From assembly GCA_038232215.1 (NCBI GenBank), contig JBBSIG010000009.1, positions 1 to 21,018 on the forward strand: DNA of 21,018 nt, given 5' to 3'. The first letter of the stretch is position 1. Each line of letters opens with the position of its first letter. The position numbers and the translations under genes were made by a program. Origin of the DNA: JBBSIG01 sp038232215. GTDB lineage: Bacteria > Actinomycetota > Thermoleophilia > Gaiellales > Gaiellaceae. Below, in pieces: positions 14,408 through 21,018 of this stretch. The notes under the pieces are model-generated. The model saw only the letters and a list, made by a program, of their open reading frames with translations. It was not told the origin of the DNA and ran no database searches.

Positions 14408-15090
14408 CGAGCGGTGCTCGGGGCCGCTGTCGCCCGGGCGCGTACGAGCACCTCGATCCGGCCGACCACCTCGTCGACCTCGAGCTCGGTCGTGTCGATC
14501 AGCTCGGCGTCCGGGGCGGGCCGCATCTGGGCGGCGTCGCTCTCGTCGCGGATCCGGAGGTCGGTCGCGAGCGCGTCGGCGCCGATCCCCGGGCGGTCGG
14601 CCATCCGCCGCCGCGCGCGAACGGTGGTGTCGGCGACGAGGTAGACCTTCACGGCGGCCGCGGGCGCCACGACGGTGCCGATGTCGCGACCCTCGATTAC
14701 GGCGTCCCCCGTCTCGGCGAGCTCCCGCTGGCGGACGCGCATCACCCGCCGCACCGAAGGGTGACGGGCGACGACCGGGACGAGGCGGTCGATCCGCGGC
14801 TCGCGGATGGACGCCGTGACGTCGATCCCGTCGATCCAGACGCGACCCGCGGCGTCGAACGTGACCGGCTGCCGCTCGGCCAGCTCGGCCAGGCGCTCGC
14901 CCTCCCCGAGCGGGACGCCGCGCCGCATCGCGAGCCACGTGAGCGCCCGGTACATGGCGCCCGTGTCCAGGTAGCGGAAGGCCAGCCGCTCGGCGAGCCG
15001 TCGCGCGACGGTGCTCTTTCCGGCCCCCGCGGGGCCGTCGATCGCGACGATCACCGACCGTTTCCCGCCGTGCGGCAGGAGCTCGAGCAC
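14404..15090 (-). CDS. cmk: Cytidylate kinase
   Basis: Phosphorylates CMP and dCMP with ATP. About 228 residues, normal for the family. P-loop GPAGAGKST at residues 19-27, the CMP-binding DTGAMYRALTWLA, the core GDAVIEGRDIGTVVAP, the LID-type RARRRMADRP, RDESD, and the typical ending ELIDTTELEVDEVVGRI are seen. Start is set at GTG 15090, 25 bases after the aroA stop. GTG 15054, just before IVAIDGPAG, is a plausible alternative that would remove 12 residues. Downstream it overlaps the plsC-like gene by four bases. Confidence 0.95.
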   Translation of the reverse strand: MLELLPHGGKRSVIVAIDGPAGAGKSTVARRLAERLAFRYLDTGAMYRALTWLAMRRGVPLGEGERLAELAERQPVTFDAAGRVWIDGIDVTASIREPRIDRLVPVVARHPSVRRVMRVRQRELAETGDAVIEGRDIGTVVAPAAAVKVYLVADTTVRARRRMADRPGIGADALATDLRIRDESDAAQMRPAPDAELIDTTELEVDEVVGRIEVLVRARATAAPSTAR

Positions 15091-15115
15091 GTGGAATCTC
15101 TCGCTTGCGACGTGG

Positions 15116-16411
15116 TCACGGCGTCTCGGAGCGTCGTCGAGCGACGCTCTCCAGGAGCTCGAAGAATCCGGGGAAGCTTACCGCGACCGCCTCGGGCCCC
15201 TCGACCTCCACGCCCTCCCGGGAGACGAGTCCGGCCACGGCGCCGAGGATCGCGAGCCGGTGATCCCCCCGCGAGGCGAGCGTGCCACCCTTCGGCCGCG
15301 TCGGCACCCCCGTCACGCGGAAGCCGTCGTCGCTCGCCCGGATCCGAACGCCGACCGCTCGAAGCCCTTCCGTCACCCCGTCGATCCGGTCGCTCTCCTT
15401 CGCCCGGAGCTCCTCCGCGCCCCGGACGACGCTCTCGCCCCGCGCGCACGCCGCCGCCAGCGCGAAGAGGGGGAGCTCGTCGACGAGCCGGGGAACCTCC
15501 TCCGGCGCGATCGCCGTCGCGACGAGCGCCGCCGAGCTCACCTCGAGATCGGCCACCGGCTCGCCGCCGAGCCGCCGCCGGTTGAAGACGCCGATGCGAG
15601 CGCCCATCCGCTCGAGGACGTCGAGCAGCCCCGTTCGCGTCGGGTTCACGCCCACGTCGTGGATCGTCAGCTCCGAGCCGGGGAGCAGCGTCGCGGCGAC
15701 GAGGAACGGGGCGGCCGAGGAGAAGTCGCCGGGGACGGCTACCGATTCGAGTGCCAGCCGCCTCGCGCGGCCGACCGAGACGGAGCTCGGCCGGCGTGTG
15801 ACACGGGCGCCGGCGGCGGCCAGCATCAGCTCCGTGTGGGTGCGGGTCGGAGCCGGCTCCACGACCGTCGTCCGGCCCTCCGCCTGGATCCCCGCGAGCA
15901 GGACGGCCGACTTCACCTGCGCGCTCGCGACCGGCAGGCGGTAGTCGATCGCGCGCAGCGGCGCGCCGTCGACCACGAGCGGGGGACGCCCGCCCTCGGT
16001 CTCGACCCGCGCCCCCATGCGCGCGAGCGGCTCGGCGACCCGGGCCATCGGGCGCGAGCGCAGGGACTCGTCGCCGGTCAGCTCGAAGCGGCCGCGCTGC
16101 CCCGCGAGCAGACCGGCGAGGAGCCGGAGCAGCGTGCCCGCGTTGCCGCAGTCGATCGGCCGCCCGGGGGCGACCAGCCCGCTCAGGCCGACGCCCGAGA
16201 CGGTCAGGGAGCTTCTCCCGTGCTCGGCCACGTCCACGCCGAGAGCCCGCACGGCGGCGAGCGTCGCCTCCGTGTCGGCCGAGCGCCCGAAGCCCTCGAT
16301 CCGCGTCTCGCCCTCGCAGACCGCCCCGACCAGAAGCGCCCGGTGCGAGACCGACTTGTCGCCCGGGACCACGATGTGCCCCGCGAGCGAGCCGGCCGGC
16401 TCGAAGCGCAT
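15116..16411 (-). CDS. aroA: 3-phosphoshikimate 1-carboxyvinyltransferase (EPSP synthase)
   Basis: Joins shikimate-3-phosphate and phosphoenolpyruvate, the sixth shikimate-pathway step; cytosolic. 431 residues, usual length. GDKSVSHRALL gives Lys19, Ser20 and Arg24 of the substrate site; CGNAGTLLRLLAGLLAGQ begins at Cys88; then SLRSRPMARVAEPL, ASAQVKSAVLLAG, GDFSSAAPFLVAA, the LVDELPLFALAAACARG block with its catalytic Asp, ELRAKESDR, and GDHRLAILGAVAGL. In the glyphosate-binding loop the text is CGNAGTLLRLL, with Ala at the position after Asn as in sensitive enzymes. Start ATG 16411 shares one base with the tyrA stop (TGATG). A longer upstream open frame is out-of-frame shadow of tyrA. Confidence 0.97.
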   Translation of the reverse strand: MRFEPAGSLAGHIVVPGDKSVSHRALLVGAVCEGETRIEGFGRSADTEATLAAVRALGVDVAEHGRSSLTVSGVGLSGLVAPGRPIDCGNAGTLLRLLAGLLAGQRGRFELTGDESLRSRPMARVAEPLARMGARVETEGGRPPLVVDGAPLRAIDYRLPVASAQVKSAVLLAGIQAEGRTTVVEPAPTRTHTELMLAAAGARVTRRPSSVSVGRARRLALESVAVPGDFSSAAPFLVAATLLPGSELTIHDVGVNPTRTGLLDVLERMGARIGVFNRRRLGGEPVADLEVSSAALVATAIAPEEVPRLVDELPLFALAAACARGESVVRGAEELRAKESDRIDGVTEGLRAVGVRIRASDDGFRVTGVPTRPKGGTLASRGDHRLAILGAVAGLVSREGVEVEGPEAVAVSFPGFFELLESVARRRSETP

Positions 16412-17511
16412 CAGCGCTCGTCCAGCACGGGCGAGACGTCGACGCCGTAGCCCTGCGCGTCGAGGAGAGCCGCGGCCCTCCGCGCCTCGGACTCGCCCGT
16501 GACGAGCACGGTCAGCACGCCGCCCCGCTCGGGCGAGCGGTGCTCGAGCTCGAAGTCCTCGATGTTGATCCGCTCGGCGCCGAGCGCCTGCGTGATCGCG
16601 GCGAGCACCCCCGGGCGGTCGGGCACGTGCACGAGCAGCCGGTGGAGCCGGCCCGGATCCGGGTAGGCGTCGGCGAGGAGGAGACGCTTCTTCCCGGCCG
16701 CCTCCCCGATCCAGCGCGCGAGGAAGCCCGCGTCGCCGGCCTCGAGCGCCTGCTCGAGCCGCTCGACCCGCCGCCGGTGCTCGCGCAGCGACTGGGCGAG
16801 CTCGTCGGCGTTCTCGAGGAAGATGTCGACCCAGATGCGAGGGTTGGCGCCGGCGACCCGCGTCATGTCGCGCAGCGATCCGCCGGCGGCGGCAAGCGGC
16901 TGGTGACCCTCGATCGGCGCCGCCCCGACCTGGTTCAGGAGCAGGTTCGCGAGCGCGTGCGGCAGGTGACTCGTCAGCGCGAGCAGCCGGTCGTGGGCCG
17001 CGGGCTCGACCGCGACCGGGACGGCGCCGAGGGACGCGACGAAGCCGTGCAGCGCCCGGTACCGCTCCGCCTTGGTGACCGCCGACGGCGTCAGGAACCA
17101 GGTCGCCCCGTCGAAGAGGTCGGCACGCGCGTGCGCGGGTCCGTGCGCCTCCGAGCCGCAGACCGGATGCCCGCCGACGAAGCGCGCGCTCCCGGCGGCG
17201 GCTGCGCAGACCGCGCCCTTCGTCGAGCCGACGTCGGTGACCGTGCAGCCCTCCCCGCTGGCGCCGAGCGCCGCCTCCGCCTCGGACGGCAGCACCGCGA
17301 CCGGGACCGCGAGCACCGCGAGCTCCACCTCGCCGACCGCCTCCTCCAGGCTCCCGGCCGCGACGTCGAGCGCGCCGCGCTCGCGGGCAAGCTCGAGCGA
17401 GCCGCGATCCCGGTCGAAGCCGCACACCCGCTCCACCCCGGCCCGCTTCGCGGCGAGGCCGACGGAGGCGCCGATCAGCCCGGTGCCGACGATGCCGAGG
17501 CGCGCGAGCAT
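16411..17511 (-). CDS. tyrA: Prephenate dehydrogenase with C-terminal ACT domain
   Basis: Oxidatively decarboxylates prephenate to 4-hydroxyphenylpyruvate for tyrosine synthesis; it could also use arogenate. 366 residues. The NAD(P) motif is GTGLIGASVG (residues 9-18), followed by VTDVGSTKGAV, the substrate-site segment FVGGHPVCGSEAHGP, and the catalytic-His region ALTSHLPHALANLLL. From about residue 288 an ACT domain follows (HRLLVHVPDRPGVLAAITQALG...INIEDFELEH), suggesting feedback control by an aromatic amino acid. It follows the DAHP synthase gene by 29 bases without a strong ribosome binding site, and aroA follows with a one-base overlap. Confidence 0.95.
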   Translation of the reverse strand: MLARLGIVGTGLIGASVGLAAKRAGVERVCGFDRDRGSLELARERGALDVAAGSLEEAVGEVELAVLAVPVAVLPSEAEAALGASGEGCTVTDVGSTKGAVCAAAAGSARFVGGHPVCGSEAHGPAHARADLFDGATWFLTPSAVTKAERYRALHGFVASLGAVPVAVEPAAHDRLLALTSHLPHALANLLLNQVGAAPIEGHQPLAAAGGSLRDMTRVAGANPRIWVDIFLENADELAQSLREHRRRVERLEQALEAGDAGFLARWIGEAAGKKRLLLADAYPDPGRLHRLLVHVPDRPGVLAAITQALGAERINIEDFELEHRSPERGGVLTVLVTGESEARRAAALLDAQGYGVDVSPVLDER

Positions 17512-17540
17512 TCAGCGGTGCGGGCGGCGGCGCCGCGCGC

Positions 17541-18929
17541 TCACGCCGGCGTCTCGCGCCGCCGCATCAGCTCGGCGAGGCGGAAGGCGAGATCGAGCGA
17601 CTGCCGCGCGTTCAGCCTCGGGTCGCAGAGCGTCAGGTAGCGGTGGTCGAGCTGCTCCTCGAGCAGCCGCTCCGACCCGCCGAGGCACTCCGTCACGTCG
17701 TCCCCCGTGAACTCCAGGTGGACACCGCCCGGCCAGGGTCCCTCGCTGCGGTGCACGGCGAAGAAGCCCTCGATCTCGGCCATCACGTCGTCGAAGCGCC
17801 GCGTCTTGCGGCCGGACCCGCTCGTGAAGACGTTCGCGTGCATCGGGTCGCAGACCCAGACGACCGGGTGCCCGGCGTCGCGCACGGCCCGGACGAGCGG
17901 CGGCAGCAGCTCGCGGACCCGCTCGGAGCCGAGCCGCGCGACGAGGCTCAGCCGCCCGGGCACGCGCTCGGGGTTCAGGCGCTCGCAGAGCTCGAGCGTC
18001 TCCTCGGGCGTCGCGCTCGGGCCCAGCTTGAGGCCGAGCGGGTTGTGCACGCCCGCGAAGAACTCCACGTGCGCCCCGTCGAGCTGGCGCGTGCGGTCGC
18101 CGATCCAGAGCATGTGGGCCGAGCAGTCGTACCAGTCGCCAGTCAGCGAGTCTCGGCGGGTGAGCCCCTGCTCGTAGTCGAGCAGCAGGCCCTCGTGACT
18201 CGTCCAGAAGTCCACCTGGTGGAGCTGCTGCTCGCTGCCGAGGTCGATGCCGCAGGCGGCCATGAAGCGGAGGGCCTGCTCGATCTCCGAGGCGATGACG
18301 CCGTAGCGCCGGCCCTCGAGCGAGCTCGCGACGAACTCCTGGTTCCACATCTGCACCTGGTTCAGGTCGGCGAAGCCGCCCTTCGTGAACGCGCGCAGCA
18401 GGTTGAGCGTCGCCGCCGACTGGTGGTAGCCCTCCAGCATGCGCTCGGGGTCGGGCGCGCGGTCGGCCGCCGTGGGCGCGTCGCCGTTCACCATGTGCCC
18501 GCGGAAGGACGGCAGCTCCACCCCGTCCACCGTCTCGGTCGGCGAGGAGCGCGGCTTCACGAACTGGCCGGCGATGCGCCCCACCTTCACGACCGGCAGC
18601 GTGGCGCCGTACGTAAGCACGGCCGCCATCTGCAGCAGGATCTTCAGCTTCTCGCGGATCGTGACCGCCGAGAAGTCCCCGAACGACTCGACGCAGTCGC
18701 CGGCCTGGAGGAGGAACGCGCGCCCGGCGGCGGCCTCGCCGAGCGCGGCCGTCAGCTGGCGGGCCTCGCCGGCGAAGACGAGCGGCGGCAGGCTCGCGAG
18801 GCGCGCTCTGGCGGCCTCCGCCCGCGCCTCGTCGGGCCACTCGGGTTGATGGCGCGCGGCCAGCCCTCGCCACGAGGACGGTGACCACGTCGACACGGGG
18901 GACGCCGCTGCGAAGGCTCTCCGACTCAT
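17541..18929 (-). CDS. Class II 3-deoxy-7-phosphoheptulonate (DAHP) synthase
   Basis: First shikimate-pathway enzyme, condensing phosphoenolpyruvate and erythrose-4-phosphate. About 462 residues, the bacterial class II (AroAII, plant-type) length. Metal ligands of the family are all recognisable: Cys in LLQAGDCVESF, His in WVCDPMHANVF, Glu in HLEFTGDDVTECLGG and Asp in LTLCDPRLNARQSL. Also seen are KVGRIAGQFVKPRS, YHQSAATLNLLRAFTKGG and FFAGVHNPLGLKLGPSA. The conserved RGD of the ...RGDxxNG segment reads RGH here. Start ATG 18929 (MSRRAFAAASP) is chosen since family-like sequence (PEWPDEA) begins shortly after and a -10 box sits nine bases upstream; the open frame runs further up but crosses the divergent promoter spacer. 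It is first in the tyrA-aroA-cmk-plsC operon. Confidence 0.95.
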   Translation of the reverse strand: MSRRAFAAASPVSTWSPSSWRGLAARHQPEWPDEARAEAARARLASLPPLVFAGEARQLTAALGEAAAGRAFLLQAGDCVESFGDFSAVTIREKLKILLQMAAVLTYGATLPVVKVGRIAGQFVKPRSSPTETVDGVELPSFRGHMVNGDAPTAADRAPDPERMLEGYHQSAATLNLLRAFTKGGFADLNQVQMWNQEFVASSLEGRRYGVIASEIEQALRFMAACGIDLGSEQQLHQVDFWTSHEGLLLDYEQGLTRRDSLTGDWYDCSAHMLWIGDRTRQLDGAHVEFFAGVHNPLGLKLGPSATPEETLELCERLNPERVPGRLSLVARLGSERVRELLPPLVRAVRDAGHPVVWVCDPMHANVFTSGSGRKTRRFDDVMAEIEGFFAVHRSEGPWPGGVHLEFTGDDVTECLGGSERLLEEQLDHRYLTLCDPRLNARQSLDLAFRLAELMRRRETPA

Positions 18930-18938
18930 GGCGCTGCC

Positions 18939-18944
18939 AGTGTA
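18939..18944 (-). promoter_or_regulatory. -10 box of a near-leaderless promoter for the DAHP synthase operon
   Basis: TACACT on the minus strand (18944-18939) ends nine bases before ATG 18929, so the transcript would have at most about three untranslated bases. The same octamer CTACACTG makes up the -10 region of the DUF3352-like gene. No acceptable -35 hexamer is found at 16-18 bases (the sequence there is all G/C), so another factor or sigma may assist. The whole spacer to the divergent chorismate mutase gene is 18930-18996; for the plus strand only a poor CAGACT (18980-18985) is seen. Confidence 0.45.
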
Positions 18945-18996
18945 GTGACCCTCTTCTCGCCGCCCCGCCCTCCTTCGGGCAGACTCTCCCGCTCCC

Positions 18997-19296
18997 GTGG
19001 GGACGAGCGACCTGAACGCCGACCCGCTCGCTCGCGAGCTGCGCGAGCGCATCTCCGCAATCGACCGCTCGCTCGTCGAGGCCGTCAACGAGCGCCTCGA
19101 GGTCGTCGCCCGGCTCTGGCATCACAAGGAGTCGCTCGGCGTCGGCTCGCTCGACCGCGAGCGCGAGGCGCAGCTACGCGCCGACCTCGTGCGCCTCAAC
19201 CCCGGCCCGCTCTCGGGCGAGGGGTTGGAGGAGCTGCTGACGGCGATCCTCGATCTGACGAAGCGCGAGCTCGGGCGGCGCGTCCAGCGGGATTGA
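18997..19296 (+). CDS. Small AroQ-type chorismate mutase
   Basis: Converts chorismate to prephenate, the Phe/Tyr branch step. 99 residues, all helical, single AroQ domain. Residues Arg16, Arg33, Lys44, Asp53, Arg56 and Glu57 have exactly the same spacing as Arg11, Arg28, Lys39, Asp48, Arg51 and Glu52 of the E. coli P-protein mutase domain. The counterpart of E. coli Gln88 is not obvious: the last helix reads AILDLTKRELGRR with no Gln until residue 97. No signal peptide, so cytosolic. Start GTG 18997 is the only in-frame start and has no clear ribosome binding site. It is divergent from the class II DAHP synthase and 22 bases before trpE. This recalls the small AroQ-delta mutases that are activated by binding a class II DAHP synthase; that link is inferred. 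Confidence 0.9.
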   Translation: MGTSDLNADPLARELRERISAIDRSLVEAVNERLEVVARLWHHKESLGVGSLDREREAQLRADLVRLNPGPLSGEGLEELLTAILDLTKRELGRRVQRD

Positions 19297-19318
19297 CGCG
19301 CGTCGCCTCGTCCGCCCG

Positions 19319-20551
19319 ATGAAGCAGTCCCACATCCCGACCGATCTCGTCACGCCGCTCGGGGCATACCTGCGGCTCGCCGCCGGCAGCCGCGCGAGCT
19401 TCCTGCTCGAGTCCGTCGAGCGCGGCCGGCTCGGCCGTTCCTCGTTCGTTGGCAGCGGCTCGCGGGTCGTCTCCTTCGAGCAGGCCGAGCGCAGCGGCGG
19501 GGCGGTCGTCGGTTACCTCGGCTACGACCACGTCGCGACGCTCGAGCCGAGCGTCGAGCTGCCCGCCGACGGGCCCGGCCTGCCCGAGTCGCGCTTCCTG
19601 GTGGCCGAGACGATGGTCCGCTTCGACCACGCGCTCGGGGTCGCGGAGGTGCTCTGCGGCGATCCGGAGGAGACGGCTCGCCTGCTCGAGGAGCCGCACG
19701 AGGCCCCGGGACGGGACAGCGCCGTCGGGTCGGGCCGAGCGGCTCGCCGCTTTCCCGCCCGCGCCGACTACGAGACAGGAGTACGCCGCGCGCAGGAGCA
19801 CATCCGGGCCGGCGACGCCTTCCAGATCGTCCTCTCGCAGCGGGTCGAGCGGCCGACCGCGTGCAGCGCGCTCGAGCTCTACCGGGCGCTCCGCCGGGTC
19901 AACCCCTCGCCCTACCTCTTCCTGCTCGAGCTCGACGGCCTGGCCCTGATCGGCTCGTCGCCCGAGACGCTCGTCAAGGTCGAGGGCAGCCGCGCGGCCG
20001 TGAATCCGATCGCCGGCACGACGACCCCCGGCGAGGGCGACGCCGAGCGGCTGCTCGCCTCCGAGAAGGATCGGGCCGAGCACGTGATGCTGGTCGACCT
20101 CGGGCGGAACGATCTCTCGAGGGTCTGCGAGCCGGGGAGCGTCGCGGTCGAGCGCTTCCTCGAGCCCGAGCGCTTCTCCCACGTGACCCATCTCGTCTCG
20201 GAGGTCGCGGGCCGGCTGCGCCCGGACGTCTCGCCCTTCGACGTCCTGCGCACCTGCTTCCCGGCCGGCACGGTCTCGGGCGCGCCCAAGGTGCGGGCGA
20301 TGCAGCTGATCTCCGAGCTCGAGGGGTACCGCCGTGGCCCCTACGCAGGTGCCGTGGGCTACGCGCTGCCCGGCGGGGCGCTCGACACGTGCATCGGCAT
20401 CCGCACGATCGTGCTCACGGGCGGCGTCGCGCTGCTGCGGGCGGGCGCGGGCATCGTGGCCGACTCGGATCCGGCCGCCGAGCACCAGGAGTGCCTCGAC
20501 AAGCTCGCCGCGCTGGAGGCGGCGATCGACCTGGCCGAGGCCCGGGCGTGA
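19319..20551 (+). CDS. trpE: Anthranilate synthase component I
   Basis: Makes anthranilate from chorismate with ammonia supplied by TrpG, first step of tryptophan synthesis. 410 residues, shorter than the usual 450-520 because the N-terminal domain is compact. The tryptophan feedback element LLES is at residues 29-32 (FLLESVERGRLGRSSFVG). The chorismate-binding domain begins near residue 145: GDAFQIVLSQR, NPSPYLFLLEL, IGSSPETLVKV, NPIAGTTTPGEGDAE, the HVMLVDLGRNDLSRV block, FPAGTVSGAPKVRAMQLI, and GAGIVADSDPAAEHQECLDK with metal-binding Glu. Start ATG 19319. It could in principle be pabB, but LLES and the trpG/chorismate mutase neighbours favour trpE. Overlaps trpG by four bases. Confidence 0.92.
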   Translation: MKQSHIPTDLVTPLGAYLRLAAGSRASFLLESVERGRLGRSSFVGSGSRVVSFEQAERSGGAVVGYLGYDHVATLEPSVELPADGPGLPESRFLVAETMVRFDHALGVAEVLCGDPEETARLLEEPHEAPGRDSAVGSGRAARRFPARADYETGVRRAQEHIRAGDAFQIVLSQRVERPTACSALELYRALRRVNPSPYLFLLELDGLALIGSSPETLVKVEGSRAAVNPIAGTTTPGEGDAERLLASEKDRAEHVMLVDLGRNDLSRVCEPGSVAVERFLEPERFSHVTHLVSEVAGRLRPDVSPFDVLRTCFPAGTVSGAPKVRAMQLISELEGYRRGPYAGAVGYALPGGALDTCIGIRTIVLTGGVALLRAGAGIVADSDPAAEHQECLDKLAALEAAIDLAEARA

Positions 20552-21018
20552 TCCTGCTCGTCGACAACTACGACAGCTTCACGTACAACCTCGCGCACCT
20601 CTTCGGCGCGCTCGGCGCCGAGGTGCTCGTGCGCCGGAACGACGCGCTCGACGCGGACGAGGCCGAGCGGCTCGCGCCCTCGCACCTCGTCGTCTCGCCC
20701 GGTCCCGGACGGCCGGCCGACGCGGGAGCGACGCTCGAGCTCGTGCGCCGGCTGGCGCCCCGGGTCCCCACGCTCGGCGTCTGCCTCGGACATCAGGCGA
20801 TCGTCGAGGCGTTCGGGGGAGAGATCGGACCCGCGCGGACGCTCGTACACGGCAAGGCGAGCCCGGTGCGCCACGACGGCCGCGGCCTCTTCAGCGGCCT
20901 GCCGGAGGCCTTCGACGCCGGCCGCTACCACTCCCTCGCCGCGACGCGCGTCCCCGAGGCGCTCGAGGTCTCGGCCACGGGCGACGACGGCGAGGTGATG
21001 GCCGTCCGGCACCGGGAG
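20548..21018 (+). CDS. trpG: Anthranilate/aminodeoxychorismate synthase glutamine amidotransferase, C-terminus cut by window end
   Basis: Class I glutamine amidotransferase subunit that feeds ammonia to TrpE; in many bacteria the same subunit also serves PabB. 157 codons are visible. It starts ILLVDNYDSFTYNLAHLFG, has the oxyanion-loop segment LVVSPGPGRPADAG, the nucleophile Cys79 in GVCLGHQAIVEAFGG, and YHSLAA. The catalytic His-Glu pair near the C-terminus lies beyond the window. Start GTG 20548 forms GTGA with the trpE stop, so the two subunits are translationally coupled. Confidence 0.93.
   Translation, partial: MILLVDNYDSFTYNLAHLFGALGAEVLVRRNDALDADEAERLAPSHLVVSPGPGRPADAGATLELVRRLAPRVPTLGVCLGHQAIVEAFGGEIGPARTLVHGKASPVRHDGRGLFSGLPEAFDAGRYHSLAATRVPEALEVSATGDDGEVMAVRHRE

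Noticed and set aside
11545..14644. Long plus-strand open frames (over 590 and 710 residues) opposite gpsA, der and plsC
   Set aside because: They are antisense to clear conserved genes, have Arg/Ala/Ser-biased composition and no recognisable domain.
15116..17425. Apparent tyrA-shadow/aroA fusion of 769 residues
   Set aside because: Only the part from ATG 16411 resembles EPSP synthase; the rest is a low-complexity shadow of tyrA.
19297..19318. Tryptophan attenuator or leader peptide before trpE
   Set aside because: The gap is 22 bases, has no Trp-rich short frame and no hairpin.
1..21018. CRISPR array, tRNA/rRNA genes, insertion sequences or phage genes
   Set aside because: No regularly spaced repeats, cloverleaf-like stretches, transposase/integrase motifs or compositional break were seen on either strand.

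Overview
The window is very GC-rich and densely coding. Starts are often GTG or TTG, and many genes overlap by four bases. This fits a chromosomal segment from a high-GC Actinomycetota. The class II DAHP synthase, an LLM (F420-type) oxidoreductase, a DUF3352-like lipoprotein and leaderless-type promoters all agree with that. A Thermoleophilia-like lineage is my guess; no rRNA or other marker is present to prove it. I see no mobile element, tRNA, rRNA or CRISPR array. No gene-free stretch exceeds about 125 bases.

Left part (1-8390) is transport and amine/amino-acid metabolism. On the minus strand, a TIGR04076-type small protein, an LLM flavin oxidoreductase and a DppB-type peptide permease (cut by the window edge) form one tight operon. 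On the plus strand, a branched-chain-amino-acid-type (Liv) substrate-binding protein is followed by a RidA-family protein. These run convergently into a minus-strand operon: a DAO-family FAD oxidoreductase, then livH, livM, livG and livF. The ridA and livF reading frames overlap tail to tail by 82 bases. Together they look like an uptake system for an amino acid or secondary amine, a flavin oxidase/dehydrogenase giving an imine, and RidA to hydrolyse that imine.

Middle part (8473-13635, all minus) is housekeeping: metK (with a C-terminal extension), a DUF3352-like lipoprotein with its own leaderless-type promoter, gpsA, and der. A strong perfect hairpin at 13669-13717 separates der from the genes upstream of it.

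Right part (13754-21018) is aromatic amino acid synthesis plus general genes. A minus-strand operon runs aroG (class II DAHP synthase), tyrA (with ACT domain), aroA, cmk, and a plsC-like acyltransferase. Divergently, on the plus strand, a small AroQ-type chorismate mutase, trpE and trpG (cut by the window end) form a second operon. The entry enzyme of the shikimate pathway and the chorismate branch-point enzymes are therefore controlled from one 67-base divergent spacer. The pairing of a class II DAHP synthase with a stand-alone small chorismate mutase recalls the mycobacterial DAHPS-CM complex.
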